DNA of 64,000 nucleotides from an uncultured Pelagibacteraceae bacterium (GCA_902603905.1 CACKWM010000002.1:62001-126000), one strand, 5' to 3'; shown: positions 10,355 through 18,310, counted from the stretch's first letter. Program-made: numbers and translations. Notes: generated from the sequence alone by a model not told the origin.

Positions 10355-10924
10355 CTAATTTATTAAATCACCAGTAACTGGTTTTTCTTTACGATATTCT
10401 TCTGCATTTTTTTTAAATTTATTTTTTTCTAGAAGAGCTGCTTTTTTTAAAATTGCTAACTTTATTTCATTTTCTAGATTGGAGCTTATTTTATTTATAT
10501 CACAATCATTTAATGTATTCAGCTTACATATTTTTTCGTGTATATTAACTTTTAAAGCATCTGCCCTAATTTCATTAGTTAGAAAACGTACAGTAATTTT
10601 CAACATTCTTTTTTCGTTTTCAGCTTTTGAATTTCCTGAAAACCAATCAGTGATTATAATGCCACCAGAGTAACTTGCATTAGTGAACGGAACAAAATCA
10701 AGAACATCTATTGAAGCTCTCCAAAGTTCGTTAGAGGATGCGAAGTCAAATACACCACCAGCTGCACCTTTTTTTCCAAAACGTATACCTCTACCTTCTT
10801 CAATATTCTTTGCTACCCTGTCTTTAACATTAACTGGATTATCCTTAACAGGTGAATGCTTATAAATTCCACATGCAGTCATAATAAGTGACGTTGTTAT
10901 TAGTAATAATGTCAATTTTTTCAT
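10355..10924 (-). CDS. DUF3576-family outer-membrane lipoprotein
   Basis: 189 residues from the ATG at 10924; an upstream in-frame ATG at 10945 would add seven residues before the signal peptide and is less likely. The N-terminus [18 protein letters not shown] is a lipoprotein signal with the lipidated cysteine at 18. The mature part has a G-R-G-I-R-F-G segment and the conserved [14 protein letters not shown] block of DUF3576, a family known mainly from alphaproteobacteria and without an assigned function. It lies upstream of leuS with a 25-base gap and is divergent from the porin gene. Confidence 0.82.
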   Translation of the reverse strand: MKKLTLLLITTSLIMTACGIYKHSPVKDNPVNVKDRVAKNIEEGRGIRFGKKGAAGGVFDFASSNELWRASIDVLDFVPFTNASYSGGIIITDWFSGNSKAENEKRMLKITVRFLTNEIRADALKVNIHEKICKLNTLNDCDINKISSNLENEIKLAILKKAALLEKNKFKKNAEEYRKEKPVTGDLIN

Positions 10925-11077
10925 GAAAGGCCTTATTTTATCCAAAAATCACTTGTTTTATACAATATCAACAAAAAAAAACTAAATAATAGTGACAAAA
11001 ATGCAACATGTATTAAAAAAAACTGTAAAAATGGTGTTTCTAATATATTTGAAACATAAAAATGGTACTTTTCCATC

Positions 11078-11106
11078 ATTCATATGAATAATAATAACAA
11101 AAGGAG
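11078..11106 (+). promoter_or_regulatory. Porin leader: palindrome ATTCATATGAAT and strong Shine-Dalgarno
   Basis: A perfect 12-base palindrome, ATTCATATGAAT, occupies 11078-11089, and AAGGAG at 11101-11106 sits five bases before the ATG at 11111. The AAGGAG decides the start: the upstream ATG at 11084 lies within the palindrome, has no ribosome site and would put a charged stretch before the signal peptide. Whether the palindrome is an operator is unknown. Confidence 0.5.
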
Positions 11107-11110
11107 AATT

Positions 11111-12175
11111 ATGAATAACTTGAAAAAATTGGGTGTTACAGCATTAGCGGGTTCGCTAGCAGCTGTTAGTGCTCAAGCAGGTGAAATGAGTATGAATGGT
11201 TCTGCCAATATGACGTACTACACTACTAGTAAGTCAGAAGGTAAAGGAATTGGTACTGACAAAGGACTTACTGTTTCTGGTTCAGGTGAACTAGATAATG
11301 GTTGGACTTTTTCAATCTACACATACTTTAGTGATGCACTAGGAATTTCATCACACGCAACTTCTTTGACTATGGGTTCAATGGGAACAATAACTGCTGG
11401 TCAAGCATGGGGCGGAAACAGTACAAAGTACGATGAGGAAGTTCCTCAAGCGTATGAACAAACATCAGACAGACAACAAAACGCAGCTAACCAAGTTGGT
11501 AACTGGATGGATAACGGTGGTTTAACATGGACTCCTCCTGCTTTCGATTTAGGTGGTTTAAGTGTTCAAGCACATCTTGGATTTTCTCCAGATGCAGATG
11601 ACGTAGCAACTAACAATGGTTCAGTTGGTGCTAAGTCAGGTACATGGGGATCTGGTAAAGACCTTGGTTTAACTGTAACTGGTCTAGTTGATGGTCTAAC
11701 TCTTGGTGTTTATGGAGCTACAAGAGAAAATGAAAGCCCAGTATCAGATGGACACAGAGATGAGTTCAACGGTTCATGGTACGCAAAATATTCAATGGGA
11801 TCAGTTTCTTTTGGATATTCTGAAGCATACTATGATAGCGGTATAGATGGCACAACAACTGCTGCTACTACAGCTAAGGTTATTGGAACATCTGATGGTA
11901 TATTTGAAAACAGCCAAATGTCTATTGCGTTTAACGTAAATGACAATTTGTCACTTTCATATACTGAGTCTACAGATACATACGATGCTTCATCTAACGT
12001 ATCTAGTGGTACAGAGATTGTTGACGTTGATCAGGAAACTGAAGCGTTACAAGCTGCGTACTCTATGGGTGGTATGACTATCAAAGCATTCCAAATGGAA
12101 GCTACAAACCCAGGTTGGGATTCAGATGCTACGAAAAATACGTTTAGTGAGATATCTATCGGATTATCATTCTAA
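11111..12175 (+). CDS. Outer-membrane porin (Gram-negative porin family)
   Basis: 354 residues. A signal peptide (MNNLKKLGVTALAGSLAAVS) is cleaved after AQA, leaving a mature protein beginning GEMSMNGSANMTYY. Alternating beta-strand patterns, glycine and aromatic girdles, and a terminal phenylalanine (SIGLSF) needed for BAM insertion all fit a 16-18 strand trimeric porin of the Porin_4 type. Codon use and base composition are visibly richer in G and C than the surrounding genes, as expected for a very highly expressed gene. It ends with a strong terminator. It is probably the main diffusion channel of the outer membrane; substrate specificity cannot be read off. Confidence 0.92.
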   Translation: MNNLKKLGVTALAGSLAAVSAQAGEMSMNGSANMTYYTTSKSEGKGIGTDKGLTVSGSGELDNGWTFSIYTYFSDALGISSHATSLTMGSMGTITAGQAWGGNSTKYDEEVPQAYEQTSDRQQNAANQVGNWMDNGGLTWTPPAFDLGGLSVQAHLGFSPDADDVATNNGSVGAKSGTWGSGKDLGLTVTGLVDGLTLGVYGATRENESPVSDGHRDEFNGSWYAKYSMGSVSFGYSEAYYDSGIDGTTTAATTAKVIGTSDGIFENSQMSIAFNVNDNLSLSYTESTDTYDASSNVSSGTEIVDVDQETEALQAAYSMGGMTIKAFQMEATNPGWDSDATKNTFSEISIGLSF

Positions 12176-12176
12176 A

Positions 12177-12761
12177 TTAGTAGCTATTTAAGCAATTTAA
12201 AAACGGCCTAAGTTTTCTTAGGCCGTTTTTTTTTATCCATCTTATTCCTGCAAAACCATAACAATTTAGAAGATTAATTTTTCTTATATTTGTTTCATTA
12301 ATTCCGCCCAGTGCAATGAAGCTTATTTTTTTGTTAATAGCTAAGTGATTAAATTTGTTAACTCCAAGGAAATGTTTTTTTTTATTTACTTTAAATATGG
12401 GAGCCAAAAAAATTAACTTACATCCTTGCTTTTGCTTAATACTAATTTCTTGAATTGAATGTGCTGATCCTAAAATTAAAAAATTTTTCTTTTTAGGAAA
12501 AATATTAAATATAGTTTCTTTGTTGAATGATGGTAAATAAACCCCATCTAAATCAAGATTTATTGCCATTTTATAGTTATTTGATAAGTAAAATTTAATT
12601 TTTCTTTTTTTGCAGTAATTCTTAATTATTGTGATTAATGATTTGGATGGTTTATTTTCATAATTTCTATAAATCAAAGCAATATTTTTAGGCAAATATT
12701 CAATATCCTTTTCTTTAAAATCATCAATAAAGTGATAAATTTTTGGAAAATTATGTTTCAT
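12177..12761 (-). CDS. ThiE/TenI-like thiamine phosphate synthase family protein
   Basis: 194 residues with the family's TIM-barrel landmarks: DLDGVYLPS near 70 (compare DGVHLGQ), LGSAHS near 96, IFLAPIFKV near 116, and ALGGIN near 150, the phosphate-binding glycine loop. The N-terminal QLRxK motif that binds the pyrophosphate of HMP-PP in true ThiE is replaced by ALIYRNYEN. It may therefore be a TenI-like or otherwise altered paralogue; I am sure of the fold but not of the reaction. The 3' end contains the porin terminator, and the start overlaps yggS on the other strand by nine bases. Confidence 0.75.
   Translation of the reverse strand: MKHNFPKIYHFIDDFKEKDIEYLPKNIALIYRNYENKPSKSLITIIKNYCKKRKIKFYLSNNYKMAINLDLDGVYLPSFNKETIFNIFPKKKNFLILGSAHSIQEISIKQKQGCKLIFLAPIFKVNKKKHFLGVNKFNHLAINKKISFIALGGINETNIRKINLLNCYGFAGIRWIKKNGLRKLRPFLNCLNSY
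12199..12234 (+). terminator. Intrinsic terminator of the porin gene, bidirectional
   Basis: A 12-bp stem, AAACGGCCTAAG at 12201-12212 and its complement at 12217-12228, with a TTTT loop is followed by a run of T to 12234; A's precede the stem on the left, so it can work on both strands. It lies inside the last codons of the convergent ThiE-like gene (12177-12761), which therefore encodes the hairpin. Confidence 0.93.
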
Positions 12762-13421
12762 AAGTCTATTAATAACTTAGATTTAATTAAAAAAGAAATT
12801 CAATCTAGAATTTCAGAACTGAATTATCAAAATTATGATCCTAAAATTATTGCAGTATGCAAAACTTTTCCTATTTCTGAAATTTTACCATTAATTAATC
12901 ATGGACATCTTCATTTTGGTGAAAATAAAGTTCAAGAATCAATATCAAAATGGACAGATATTAAAAGTGATTTTAAAAATATTAAATTACATATGGTTGG
13001 AAAGTTACAAACTAACAAAGTAAAGCATGTTTTGCCTCTTTTTGATTATATTCACTCATTAGATAATTTTAAATTAGCTGAAAAAATATCCAATGAACAA
13101 CTAAAAATTGGAAAAAAAATTAAAATTTTTATTCAAGTAAATGTTGGGAGTGAATCTCAAAAAGGTGGAATTTTGGAAGAAAATTTAATTACTTTTTATA
13201 AAAAATGTAAAAATGATCTTGGTTTAGAAATTGAAGGTCTAATGTGCATTCCTCCAAATGATAACAAATCTGAAATTTACTTTTCTAAAATGAGAAAATT
13301 ATCTGATGAAATTAATTTGCCTGAATTAAGCATGGGTATGTCTGATGATTATTTAAAAGCTTGCGAATATAAAACTACTTTTTTTAGAATTGGTTCTAAA
13401 ATTTTTGGTAAAAGAAATTAG
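12753..13421 (+). CDS. YggS/PROSC family pyridoxal-phosphate homeostasis protein
   Basis: 222 residues from the ATG at 12753. An earlier in-frame ATG at 12732 lies inside the divergent gene and adds seven unsupported residues. The family pattern is clear: IIAVCKTFP near 34 with the PLP-binding lysine, HFGENKVQE near 57-65, HMVGKLQTNK near 84, and the C-terminal LSMGMSDDYLKA near 196-207. PLP is bound by the lysine and the S-M-G-M-S-x-D motif. The protein is thought to control free PLP level rather than catalyse. Its ATG and that of the ThiE-like gene overlap head-to-head; the 3' ends of this gene and the L,D-transpeptidase gene overlap by four bases. Confidence 0.92.
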   Translation: MFHKSINNLDLIKKEIQSRISELNYQNYDPKIIAVCKTFPISEILPLINHGHLHFGENKVQESISKWTDIKSDFKNIKLHMVGKLQTNKVKHVLPLFDYIHSLDNFKLAEKISNEQLKIGKKIKIFIQVNVGSESQKGGILEENLITFYKKCKNDLGLEIEGLMCIPPNDNKSEIYFSKMRKLSDEINLPELSMGMSDDYLKACEYKTTFFRIGSKIFGKRN

Positions 13422-13909
13422 TTAATTTTAATTGTTGATTTTTTATTAATTAATTTTATTAAAATTAAAAAATCTTTTTTTAACAATGCTATACATCCTG
13501 CGGTTGGTGTAAAATTTTTTGTTAAGTGAATAAAAATTGCACTACCTTTATTTGGTTTTGTTATTTTTGTATTATATTCAATTACTAATAAATAATTATA
13601 TTTATAATCTTTTCTAAATAATTTTTCATGTTTGATTTTTTTATTGTTTTTTATTTCTTTGTTGTAAAATTTACTATTTGAATCGTTACACCACCCCATA
13701 TTTTTTTCAATTTTTTTTACTGTTAATTTTGATATAGGTTTTTTTACTCTATCTTTTCTATAATAAAGTGTACCTAAATTAAATGTTCCTTTAGGAGTGC
13801 ATTTATCGCCTTCAATTTTATTTTTTTTTAAACCATTCTTTCCGATGCAACATTTAAATTTAAAATCATCAATTTTTAAAGTATATTTATTTTTTAAAGT
13901 TATTTTCAT
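13418..13909 (-). CDS. L,D-transpeptidase (YkuD) catalytic domain protein
   Basis: 163 residues. The YkuD catalytic signature is visible as HLTKNFTPTAGCIALLKKDF near 128-147, with the nucleophilic cysteine in T-A-G-C-I-A-L and the upstream histidine. The N-terminal part (CCIGKNGLKKNKIEGDKCTP, about 20-39) matches the small-protein subtype of the family whose sequence begins G-x-x-G-x-x-x-x-K-x-E-G-D-x-x-T-P. There is no obvious signal peptide, so export or cytoplasmic action is uncertain. It would form 3-3 crosslinks or attach lipoproteins to peptidoglycan if it reaches the periplasm. It is divergent from the regulator gene with a 13-base gap. Confidence 0.85.
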   Translation of the reverse strand: MKITLKNKYTLKIDDFKFKCCIGKNGLKKNKIEGDKCTPKGTFNLGTLYYRKDRVKKPISKLTVKKIEKNMGWCNDSNSKFYNKEIKNNKKIKHEKLFRKDYKYNYLLVIEYNTKITKPNKGSAIFIHLTKNFTPTAGCIALLKKDFLILIKLINKKSTIKIN

Positions 13910-13922
13910 AATTTTAATTTAA

Positions 13923-14513
13923 ATGGCCAAACAAACAGTACACATTATTGATTTTGAAATACTATATAATATTTTTGATGAAATTAAGGATTATTTAGAA
14001 TTTCAAATTTTTCACTATAAAAATGAAGAAAATTTTTTAAATACTAATAATTTAAATCTTAACGATTCTTTAATTTTAGTAAAATCTATTAAAAAAGTTT
14101 TTTTAAATAATGACAGAATTGATAGAAAAAAAATTTTTTCTATTTCAAAATATCCAATAACAATAGATAAACTAGTTGAACTATTAAATGTTAATTTAAT
14201 TAAACAAAAATACAATTATCAATCTAATATTGATATTAAGGATTATGTATTAGATTTAAATTCAAGAACAATTACAAAAGACAAGGAAAGTTTAAAACTT
14301 ACCCAAAAAGAAATTGATATTATTCTTTTTCTTAATGATTATAAAAAACCCCAAAAAGTTAATATTCTTCAAAATAAAGTTTGGGGTTATTCCTTAGAAC
14401 TTGAAACACATACTGTTGAAACACATATTTATAGATTAAGAAAAAAAATTAATGATAAATTCAAGGATAATAATTTTATTTTAAGCAGTGATGATGGATA
14501 TTTTATTAAATGA
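13923..14513 (+). CDS. OmpR-type winged-helix regulator with a pseudo-receiver domain
   Basis: 196 residues. The C-terminal ~90 residues (about 105-196) form an OmpR/PhoB winged-helix domain: LTQKEIDIILFLN, then VWGYSLELETHTVETHIYRLRKKI near 153-176 and a beta wing ending SSDDGYFIK. The N-terminus follows receiver-fold spacing (VHIIDFE as strand 1, SISKYPITIDKLVELL as strand 5 and helix 5) but the phosphoacceptor aspartate position reads LILVKSIKK, and the invariant lysine-proline is KY. It is probably phosphorylation-independent. The stop overlaps the ArfA-like start (ATGA). Confidence 0.82.
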   Translation: MAKQTVHIIDFEILYNIFDEIKDYLEFQIFHYKNEENFLNTNNLNLNDSLILVKSIKKVFLNNDRIDRKKIFSISKYPITIDKLVELLNVNLIKQKYNYQSNIDIKDYVLDLNSRTITKDKESLKLTQKEIDIILFLNDYKKPQKVNILQNKVWGYSLELETHTVETHIYRLRKKINDKFKDNNFILSSDDGYFIK

Positions 14514-14617
14514 AAAAAAAAAATTTAATTGCTAAAGACTTAAGATCTCCAAAGTATCGACCTAGGATAGTTAAAGCAAAAAAAGGAAAAGGAAGTTTTA
14601 AAAGAAGAAAAAAATAA
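14510..14617 (+). CDS. arfA: ArfA-like alternative ribosome-rescue factor (35 aa)
   Basis: A short gene encoding MKKKNLIAKDLRSPKYRP followed by RIVKAKKGKGSFKRRKK. The R-S-P-x-(Y/F)-R-P-R-(I/V)-V and K-K-G-K-G-S-(F/Y) segments match the ribosome-binding core of ArfA, which recruits RF2 to ribosomes stalled without a stop codon. It lacks the hydrophobic C-terminal extension of E. coli ArfA that is trimmed by tmRNA-linked cleavage, as is usual in alphaproteobacterial forms. The ATG overlaps the TGA of the regulator gene by three bases, so it is cotranslated. The stop TAA lies one base before the convergent PfkB gene. Confidence 0.8.
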   Translation: MKKKNLIAKDLRSPKYRPRIVKAKKGKGSFKRRKK

Positions 14618-14618
14618 A

Positions 14619-15551
14619 TTAATTTAATCTTGCTCCAATTTTTTGAATTATTTTTGAAGACATTTCAGTACCTTTTTCTAGACTTTCCTTTAAAGATAAA
14701 TTGTTAACATGACCATGTAAAAAGCCTGATGCAAATAAATCTCCAGCACCAGTTAAATCAACAATTTTTAAATCTTTTTTACTATTACATTCAACCACTT
14801 CATTTTTTTTAATTGCTATACTCCCTTTTTCACCACGAGTAATAACAATTATTTTTTCAAGCTGTTTGGCAAATGAAATTACTTCATCAAAATTTTTTGT
14901 ATCAATTAAAGACAATGCTTCCTGCTCATTGGCAAAAATAATATCTAATTTATTTTTAACTAGATCTAAAAAATGAGGTTTATGTCTTTCTACACAAAAT
15001 AAATCTGATAATGACATTGCCGCTTTATTTGCGTTTTCAATTGCTTTATTGAAGGCTTTTTTTGGATCACCTTCATCCCACAAATACCCTTCTAAAAATG
15101 TTATTTTACTATTTTTAACAGCATTAACATCAACATCATTTTCATTAATTTTTCCTGCTATACCAAGAAATGTACACATAGTTCTCTCAGAGTCTGGAGT
15201 AATTAATATTAGACAAGTTCCAGTTGGTAATTCTTCTTTTTTTTTAGAATAAAAATATTCTACGTTTTCTTTTTTTAACCCATCTTCATATTTACCACCA
15301 AGATCATCTTCGTTTACTTTGCCAATGAATCCTACTTTATTACCCAATTGAGACAGTCCTACGATAGAATTTGCAACTGATCCACCAGAAACAGTTTTTT
15401 CTATTTTAAGGTTGGTTAATAATTTTTTAAATTCATTTTCATCAAAAATTAATTTCATCGTACTTTTTGTCAAACCGTTTTGAGAAATAAAATTGTCATC
15501 AACCTTACAGATAACATCTACAATTGCATTTCCTATTCCTAAAATTTTCAT
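14619..15551 (-). CDS. PfkB family kinase, adenosine kinase-like
   Basis: 310 residues, ribokinase fold. The N-terminus MKILGIGNAIVDVI is typical, GGSVANSIVGLSQLG near 56-70 is the substrate-binding PfkB signature 1, and DLTGAGDLFASGFLHG near 265-280 is signature 2 with the catalytic aspartate in G-A-G-D. The N-terminal region resembles bacterial proteins annotated as adenosine kinase, though sugar kinases of this family share the motifs. It follows nth in the dnaJ-dapB-nth minus-strand run with only two bases between. Confidence 0.87.
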   Translation of the reverse strand: MKILGIGNAIVDVICKVDDNFISQNGLTKSTMKLIFDENEFKKLLTNLKIEKTVSGGSVANSIVGLSQLGNKVGFIGKVNEDDLGGKYEDGLKKENVEYFYSKKKEELPTGTCLILITPDSERTMCTFLGIAGKINENDVDVNAVKNSKITFLEGYLWDEGDPKKAFNKAIENANKAAMSLSDLFCVERHKPHFLDLVKNKLDIIFANEQEALSLIDTKNFDEVISFAKQLEKIIVITRGEKGSIAIKKNEVVECNSKKDLKIVDLTGAGDLFASGFLHGHVNNLSLKESLEKGTEMSSKIIQKIGARLN

Positions 15552-15553
15552 AA

Positions 15554-16207
15554 TTAAGCTTTCTTTGTTTTTATTGGTGATTTTCTCTTAGGATAACAAG
15601 TAGTACAAATTTTACAAGTTAAACCATAACATTCTCTTGCCTTACAATATTCTCTTCCATAATAAATTATTTGTAGGTGAAGTTTATTCCAAAATTTTTT
15701 ATGAAATAATCTTTTTAAATCTTTCTCGGTTTGAACGACATTTTTGCCATTAGTTAAGCCCCATCTTTGAGCTAATCGGTGAATATGGGTATCAACTGGA
15801 AAAGCTGAATGTCCAAATCCCTGTGACATAACTACACTAGCAGTTTTATGCCCAACACCAGGAAGCTTTTCAAGTTCCTCAAAAGTTTCAGGGACTTTTC
15901 CCTTATGTTTTTCAATCAGTTGTTTTGAAAGAAAATAAACACTTTTAGCCTTAACTCTATAAATACCTATACTCTTAATTAATCTTTCAATTTTTTTTCT
16001 TCCTAACTTTACAAAATGTTCTGGCTTATTATATTTTGGGTAAATACTTTTAGTTACATTATTTACATTAACATCTGTAGTTTGAGCAGATAGCAACACA
16101 GAAACCAAAAGAGTGAATTTATTTCTATGTTTTAAAGGAATTGGTGTTTTTGGATAAATTCTATTTAGAATTTTTAATATTATTTTAGATCTTTGAACTT
16201 CATTCAT
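15554..16207 (-). CDS. nth: Endonuclease III (DNA glycosylase/AP lyase)
   Basis: 217 residues. The helix-hairpin-helix motif LPGVGHKTASVVM at about 113-125 includes the catalytic lysine (GHKTA), and the catalytic aspartate is in VDTHIHR near 138. The C-terminus carries cysteines that should bind a [4Fe-4S] cluster: the segment CKARECYGLTCKICTTC, but its spacing is not the usual C-x6-C-x2-C-x5-C. It removes oxidised pyrimidines. The start overlaps the dapB stop by four bases (ATGA). Confidence 0.94.
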   Translation of the reverse strand: MNEVQRSKIILKILNRIYPKTPIPLKHRNKFTLLVSVLLSAQTTDVNVNNVTKSIYPKYNKPEHFVKLGRKKIERLIKSIGIYRVKAKSVYFLSKQLIEKHKGKVPETFEELEKLPGVGHKTASVVMSQGFGHSAFPVDTHIHRLAQRWGLTNGKNVVQTEKDLKRLFHKKFWNKLHLQIIYYGREYCKARECYGLTCKICTTCYPKRKSPIKTKKA

Positions 16208-16980
16208 TTAAAGTTCAAAACGTCTCTCATTGAATAGAGGCCAGGTTTTTTGTTCATTAACCACCTAGCTGCTGTAAATGCTCCTTCAGAATAAAGAGCT
16301 CTATCGAATGCTTCGTGGTTTAATGTAATTATTTCTTTACCACTTGAGAAAGTTACTTCATGTTCACCAACTACCTCACCTTTTCTTAATGAATTAAAAT
16401 TAATTTTTTTACCATAAGGAAAAGATTTTTTGTTTAAATATTTTTTTCCAATTAATTTGTAAAAGTCTTTGTTTTTTCCAACAGCTATACCTTTTCCAAG
16501 CATCAAAGCTGTACCTGATGGATGATCTTTTTTATGCTTATGGTGTATTTCAAAAACTTTGCTTAAGAAGTTATTTCCAAGAGACTTAGATGCAATTTCA
16601 GTTAAGTACATTAATAAGTTTATTCCTAAACTCATATTACCAGCCCTAAGTATTGGTATTTTTCTTGCATATTTTTTAATCAAGTTTTCTTCTTTTTTAG
16701 AAAAACCAGTCGTTCCAATAACTACTCTTTTTTTTAGTTTAGATGCAATTTTAAGCACTTCTAAGGTGCATTTTGGAACAGTAAAATCTATGATTACATT
16801 TGCTTTTTTAAATGCATTTTTAGTATTTAAATCAGGTCTAACTCCACTAATTTTTTTATTAATTATCCTATTTTCTGTAAGAGCAACTAACTTAAAGTTT
16901 TTATCAGATTTAGAAGATTTAATGAGTTGTTGGCCCATTCTTCCCATACATCCCGTAATAGCTAAATTAATTTTTTTCAT
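16204..16980 (-). CDS. dapB: 4-hydroxy-tetrahydrodipicolinate reductase
   Basis: 258 residues from the ATG at 16980. A frame open upstream to 17031 would add 17 residues inside the preceding small gene and is rejected. The NAD(P)H loop GCMGRMGQQL is at 9-18, and the catalytic signature HHKHKKDHPSGTA lies near 146-158. It catalyses the second step of the diaminopimelate pathway to lysine and peptidoglycan. The start shares one base with the stop of the small membrane protein gene upstream (TAATG). Confidence 0.95.
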   Translation of the reverse strand: MKKINLAITGCMGRMGQQLIKSSKSDKNFKLVALTENRIINKKISGVRPDLNTKNAFKKANVIIDFTVPKCTLEVLKIASKLKKRVVIGTTGFSKKEENLIKKYARKIPILRAGNMSLGINLLMYLTEIASKSLGNNFLSKVFEIHHKHKKDHPSGTALMLGKGIAVGKNKDFYKLIGKKYLNKKSFPYGKKINFNSLRKGEVVGEHEVTFSSGKEIITLNHEAFDRALYSEGAFTAARWLMNKKPGLYSMRDVLNFK

Positions 16981-17147
16981 TAAATGACAAAATATAAAAC
17001 TATCATAACAACTATAACAATTATAGCCCAAATAGATAAATTAGTTAAAAACTGTTTTAATTTGTAATTAGATCTCAAGAAAGCTGGAAGAACTAATATT
17101 AATACAGCAATTAATGAAATAGCCGGGATAATTTGTTCCCAGTTCAT
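16980..17147 (-). CDS. Small two-helix membrane protein between dnaJ and dapB (55 aa)
   Basis: The minus strand encodes a 55-residue protein starting MNWEQIIPAISLIAVLILVL and continuing with a short basic loop (FLRSNYKLKQF) and a second hydrophobic helix (AIIVIVVMIVLYF). It starts one base after the dnaJ stop and shares a base with dapB (TAATG), so the reading frame fits the operon exactly. The sequence is reminiscent of N-terminal membrane segments found in retropepsin-like membrane proteins of alphaproteobacteria, but no catalytic motif is present. Function unknown. Confidence 0.7.
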   Translation of the reverse strand: MNWEQIIPAISLIAVLILVLPAFLRSNYKLKQFLTNLSIWAIIVIVVMIVLYFVI

Positions 17148-18278
17148 TTAATTTTTCCAAAAACTTTTTGCTTTTTGAAAGAATTTTTTAATACTTGGAT
17201 TTGATTTTTCATTTTCAATTTTTCTGAATTTTTCAAGTAATTCTTTTTGTTCTTTATTAAGTGATACAGGAACTTCTGTATTTACTTGAACATAAAGGTC
17301 ACCATTTCCACTGCCTCTCATATATGGCATACCTTTACCTTTAAGCCTAAATTGTTTTCCACCTTGTGTTCCAGCAGGTATTTTAATTTTAGCCTTTGCA
17401 CCATCTATTGTAGGTATTTCTAAAGAAGTACCTAAAGCAGCATCTGCAATAGATACAGGGTACTCAAAAAATAAATTTTCATCTGATCTTTTAAATAATT
17501 CGTGTGAATAAACATTTATAAATAAATATAAATCTCCACTTCCTGCGCCTCTAGAACCTGCCTCACCTTTGCCAGCTAACCTTATTCTCGTTCCATCATC
17601 AACACCCTTTGGAATAGTTACTGATAATCTTTTTGAAGCCTGTTTTTTACCTTGTCCACCACAGCTATTGCATGGATTAGTAATTTCTTCTCCAGTTCCA
17701 GAGCATTGTGGACATGTTTGTTGAACTGTAAAAAAACCCTGGCTAGATCTTACTTGTCCATGACCTTCACACATTGAACATGAGCCAGCATTATGTCCTG
17801 GCTTAGAACCACTTCCACTACAGGTATTACATTTTTCTGAAGTTGAAAATTTTATGTCTTGTTTTTTCCCATTATAAGCCTCTTCTAGTGTAATTGATAA
17901 GTCATACCTAAGATCTGATCCTCTAAAATTTGATTTTCTGCTTCTTCTTCCTCTGCCACCACCACCAAAGTCACTAAAAAAATCTTCGAAAATATCTGAA
18001 AAATGATTTGAAAAATCAAAGTTTCCAAAACCACCTCTACCACCTGCTCCATTTTCAAATGCAGCGTGACCGAAATTATCGTAATTCTGCTTTCTATCTT
18101 TATCTGAAAGGACGTGATATGCTTCACTCGCTTCTTTAAATTTTTCTTCCGAAGATTTATCTCCTGGGTTTTTATCAGGATGATGTTTTACAGCTAATTT
18201 TCTATATGCTGCTTTTATTTGTTCTGGAGATGAATTTTTTTGAACACCCAAGACATCATAGTAATCTCTTTTTGACAT
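17148..18278 (-). CDS. dnaJ: Chaperone DnaJ
   Basis: 376 residues. The J domain at 1-70 has the HPD motif in [11 protein letters not shown] near 31-41. A Gly/Phe region follows ([11 protein letters not shown]). Four zinc-binding CxxCxGxG repeats are intact: [24 protein letters not shown] and CNSCGGQG, at about 147-208. The C-terminal substrate-binding domains follow. It stimulates the DnaK ATPase. It is 30 bases from dnaK and continues to dapB and nth. Confidence 0.98.
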   Translation of the reverse strand: MSKRDYYDVLGVQKNSSPEQIKAAYRKLAVKHHPDKNPGDKSSEEKFKEASEAYHVLSDKDRKQNYDNFGHAAFENGAGGRGGFGNFDFSNHFSDIFEDFFSDFGGGGRGRRSRKSNFRGSDLRYDLSITLEEAYNGKKQDIKFSTSEKCNTCSGSGSKPGHNAGSCSMCEGHGQVRSSQGFFTVQQTCPQCSGTGEEITNPCNSCGGQGKKQASKRLSVTIPKGVDDGTRIRLAGKGEAGSRGAGSGDLYLFINVYSHELFKRSDENLFFEYPVSIADAALGTSLEIPTIDGAKAKIKIPAGTQGGKQFRLKGKGMPYMRGSGNGDLYVQVNTEVPVSLNKEQKELLEKFRKIENEKSNPSIKKFFQKAKSFWKN

Positions 18279-18287
18279 AACTAGTTA

Positions 18288-18310
18288 AAGACAAACTGGT
18301 TGTTAGTCTT
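18288..18310 (-). other. Hairpin in the dnaK-dnaJ gap
   Basis: On the mRNA strand, AAGACTAAC and GTTTGTCTT flank a five-base loop AACCA, giving eight pairs with one T-T mismatch. It overlaps the dnaK stop codon. No U-run follows, so it is unlikely to be a full terminator; it could mark RNA processing or partial attenuation that keeps DnaJ below DnaK. Confidence 0.5.

Noticed and set aside
10925-11110. Possible small RNA or riboswitch in the porin leader
   Set aside because: No stable long stem or terminator was found; only the short palindrome and the Shine-Dalgarno stand out.
16559-16987. Plus-strand open frame of 142 codons opposite dapB
   Set aside because: It mirrors dapB codons; hydrophobic character comes from antisense of lysine-rich sequence.
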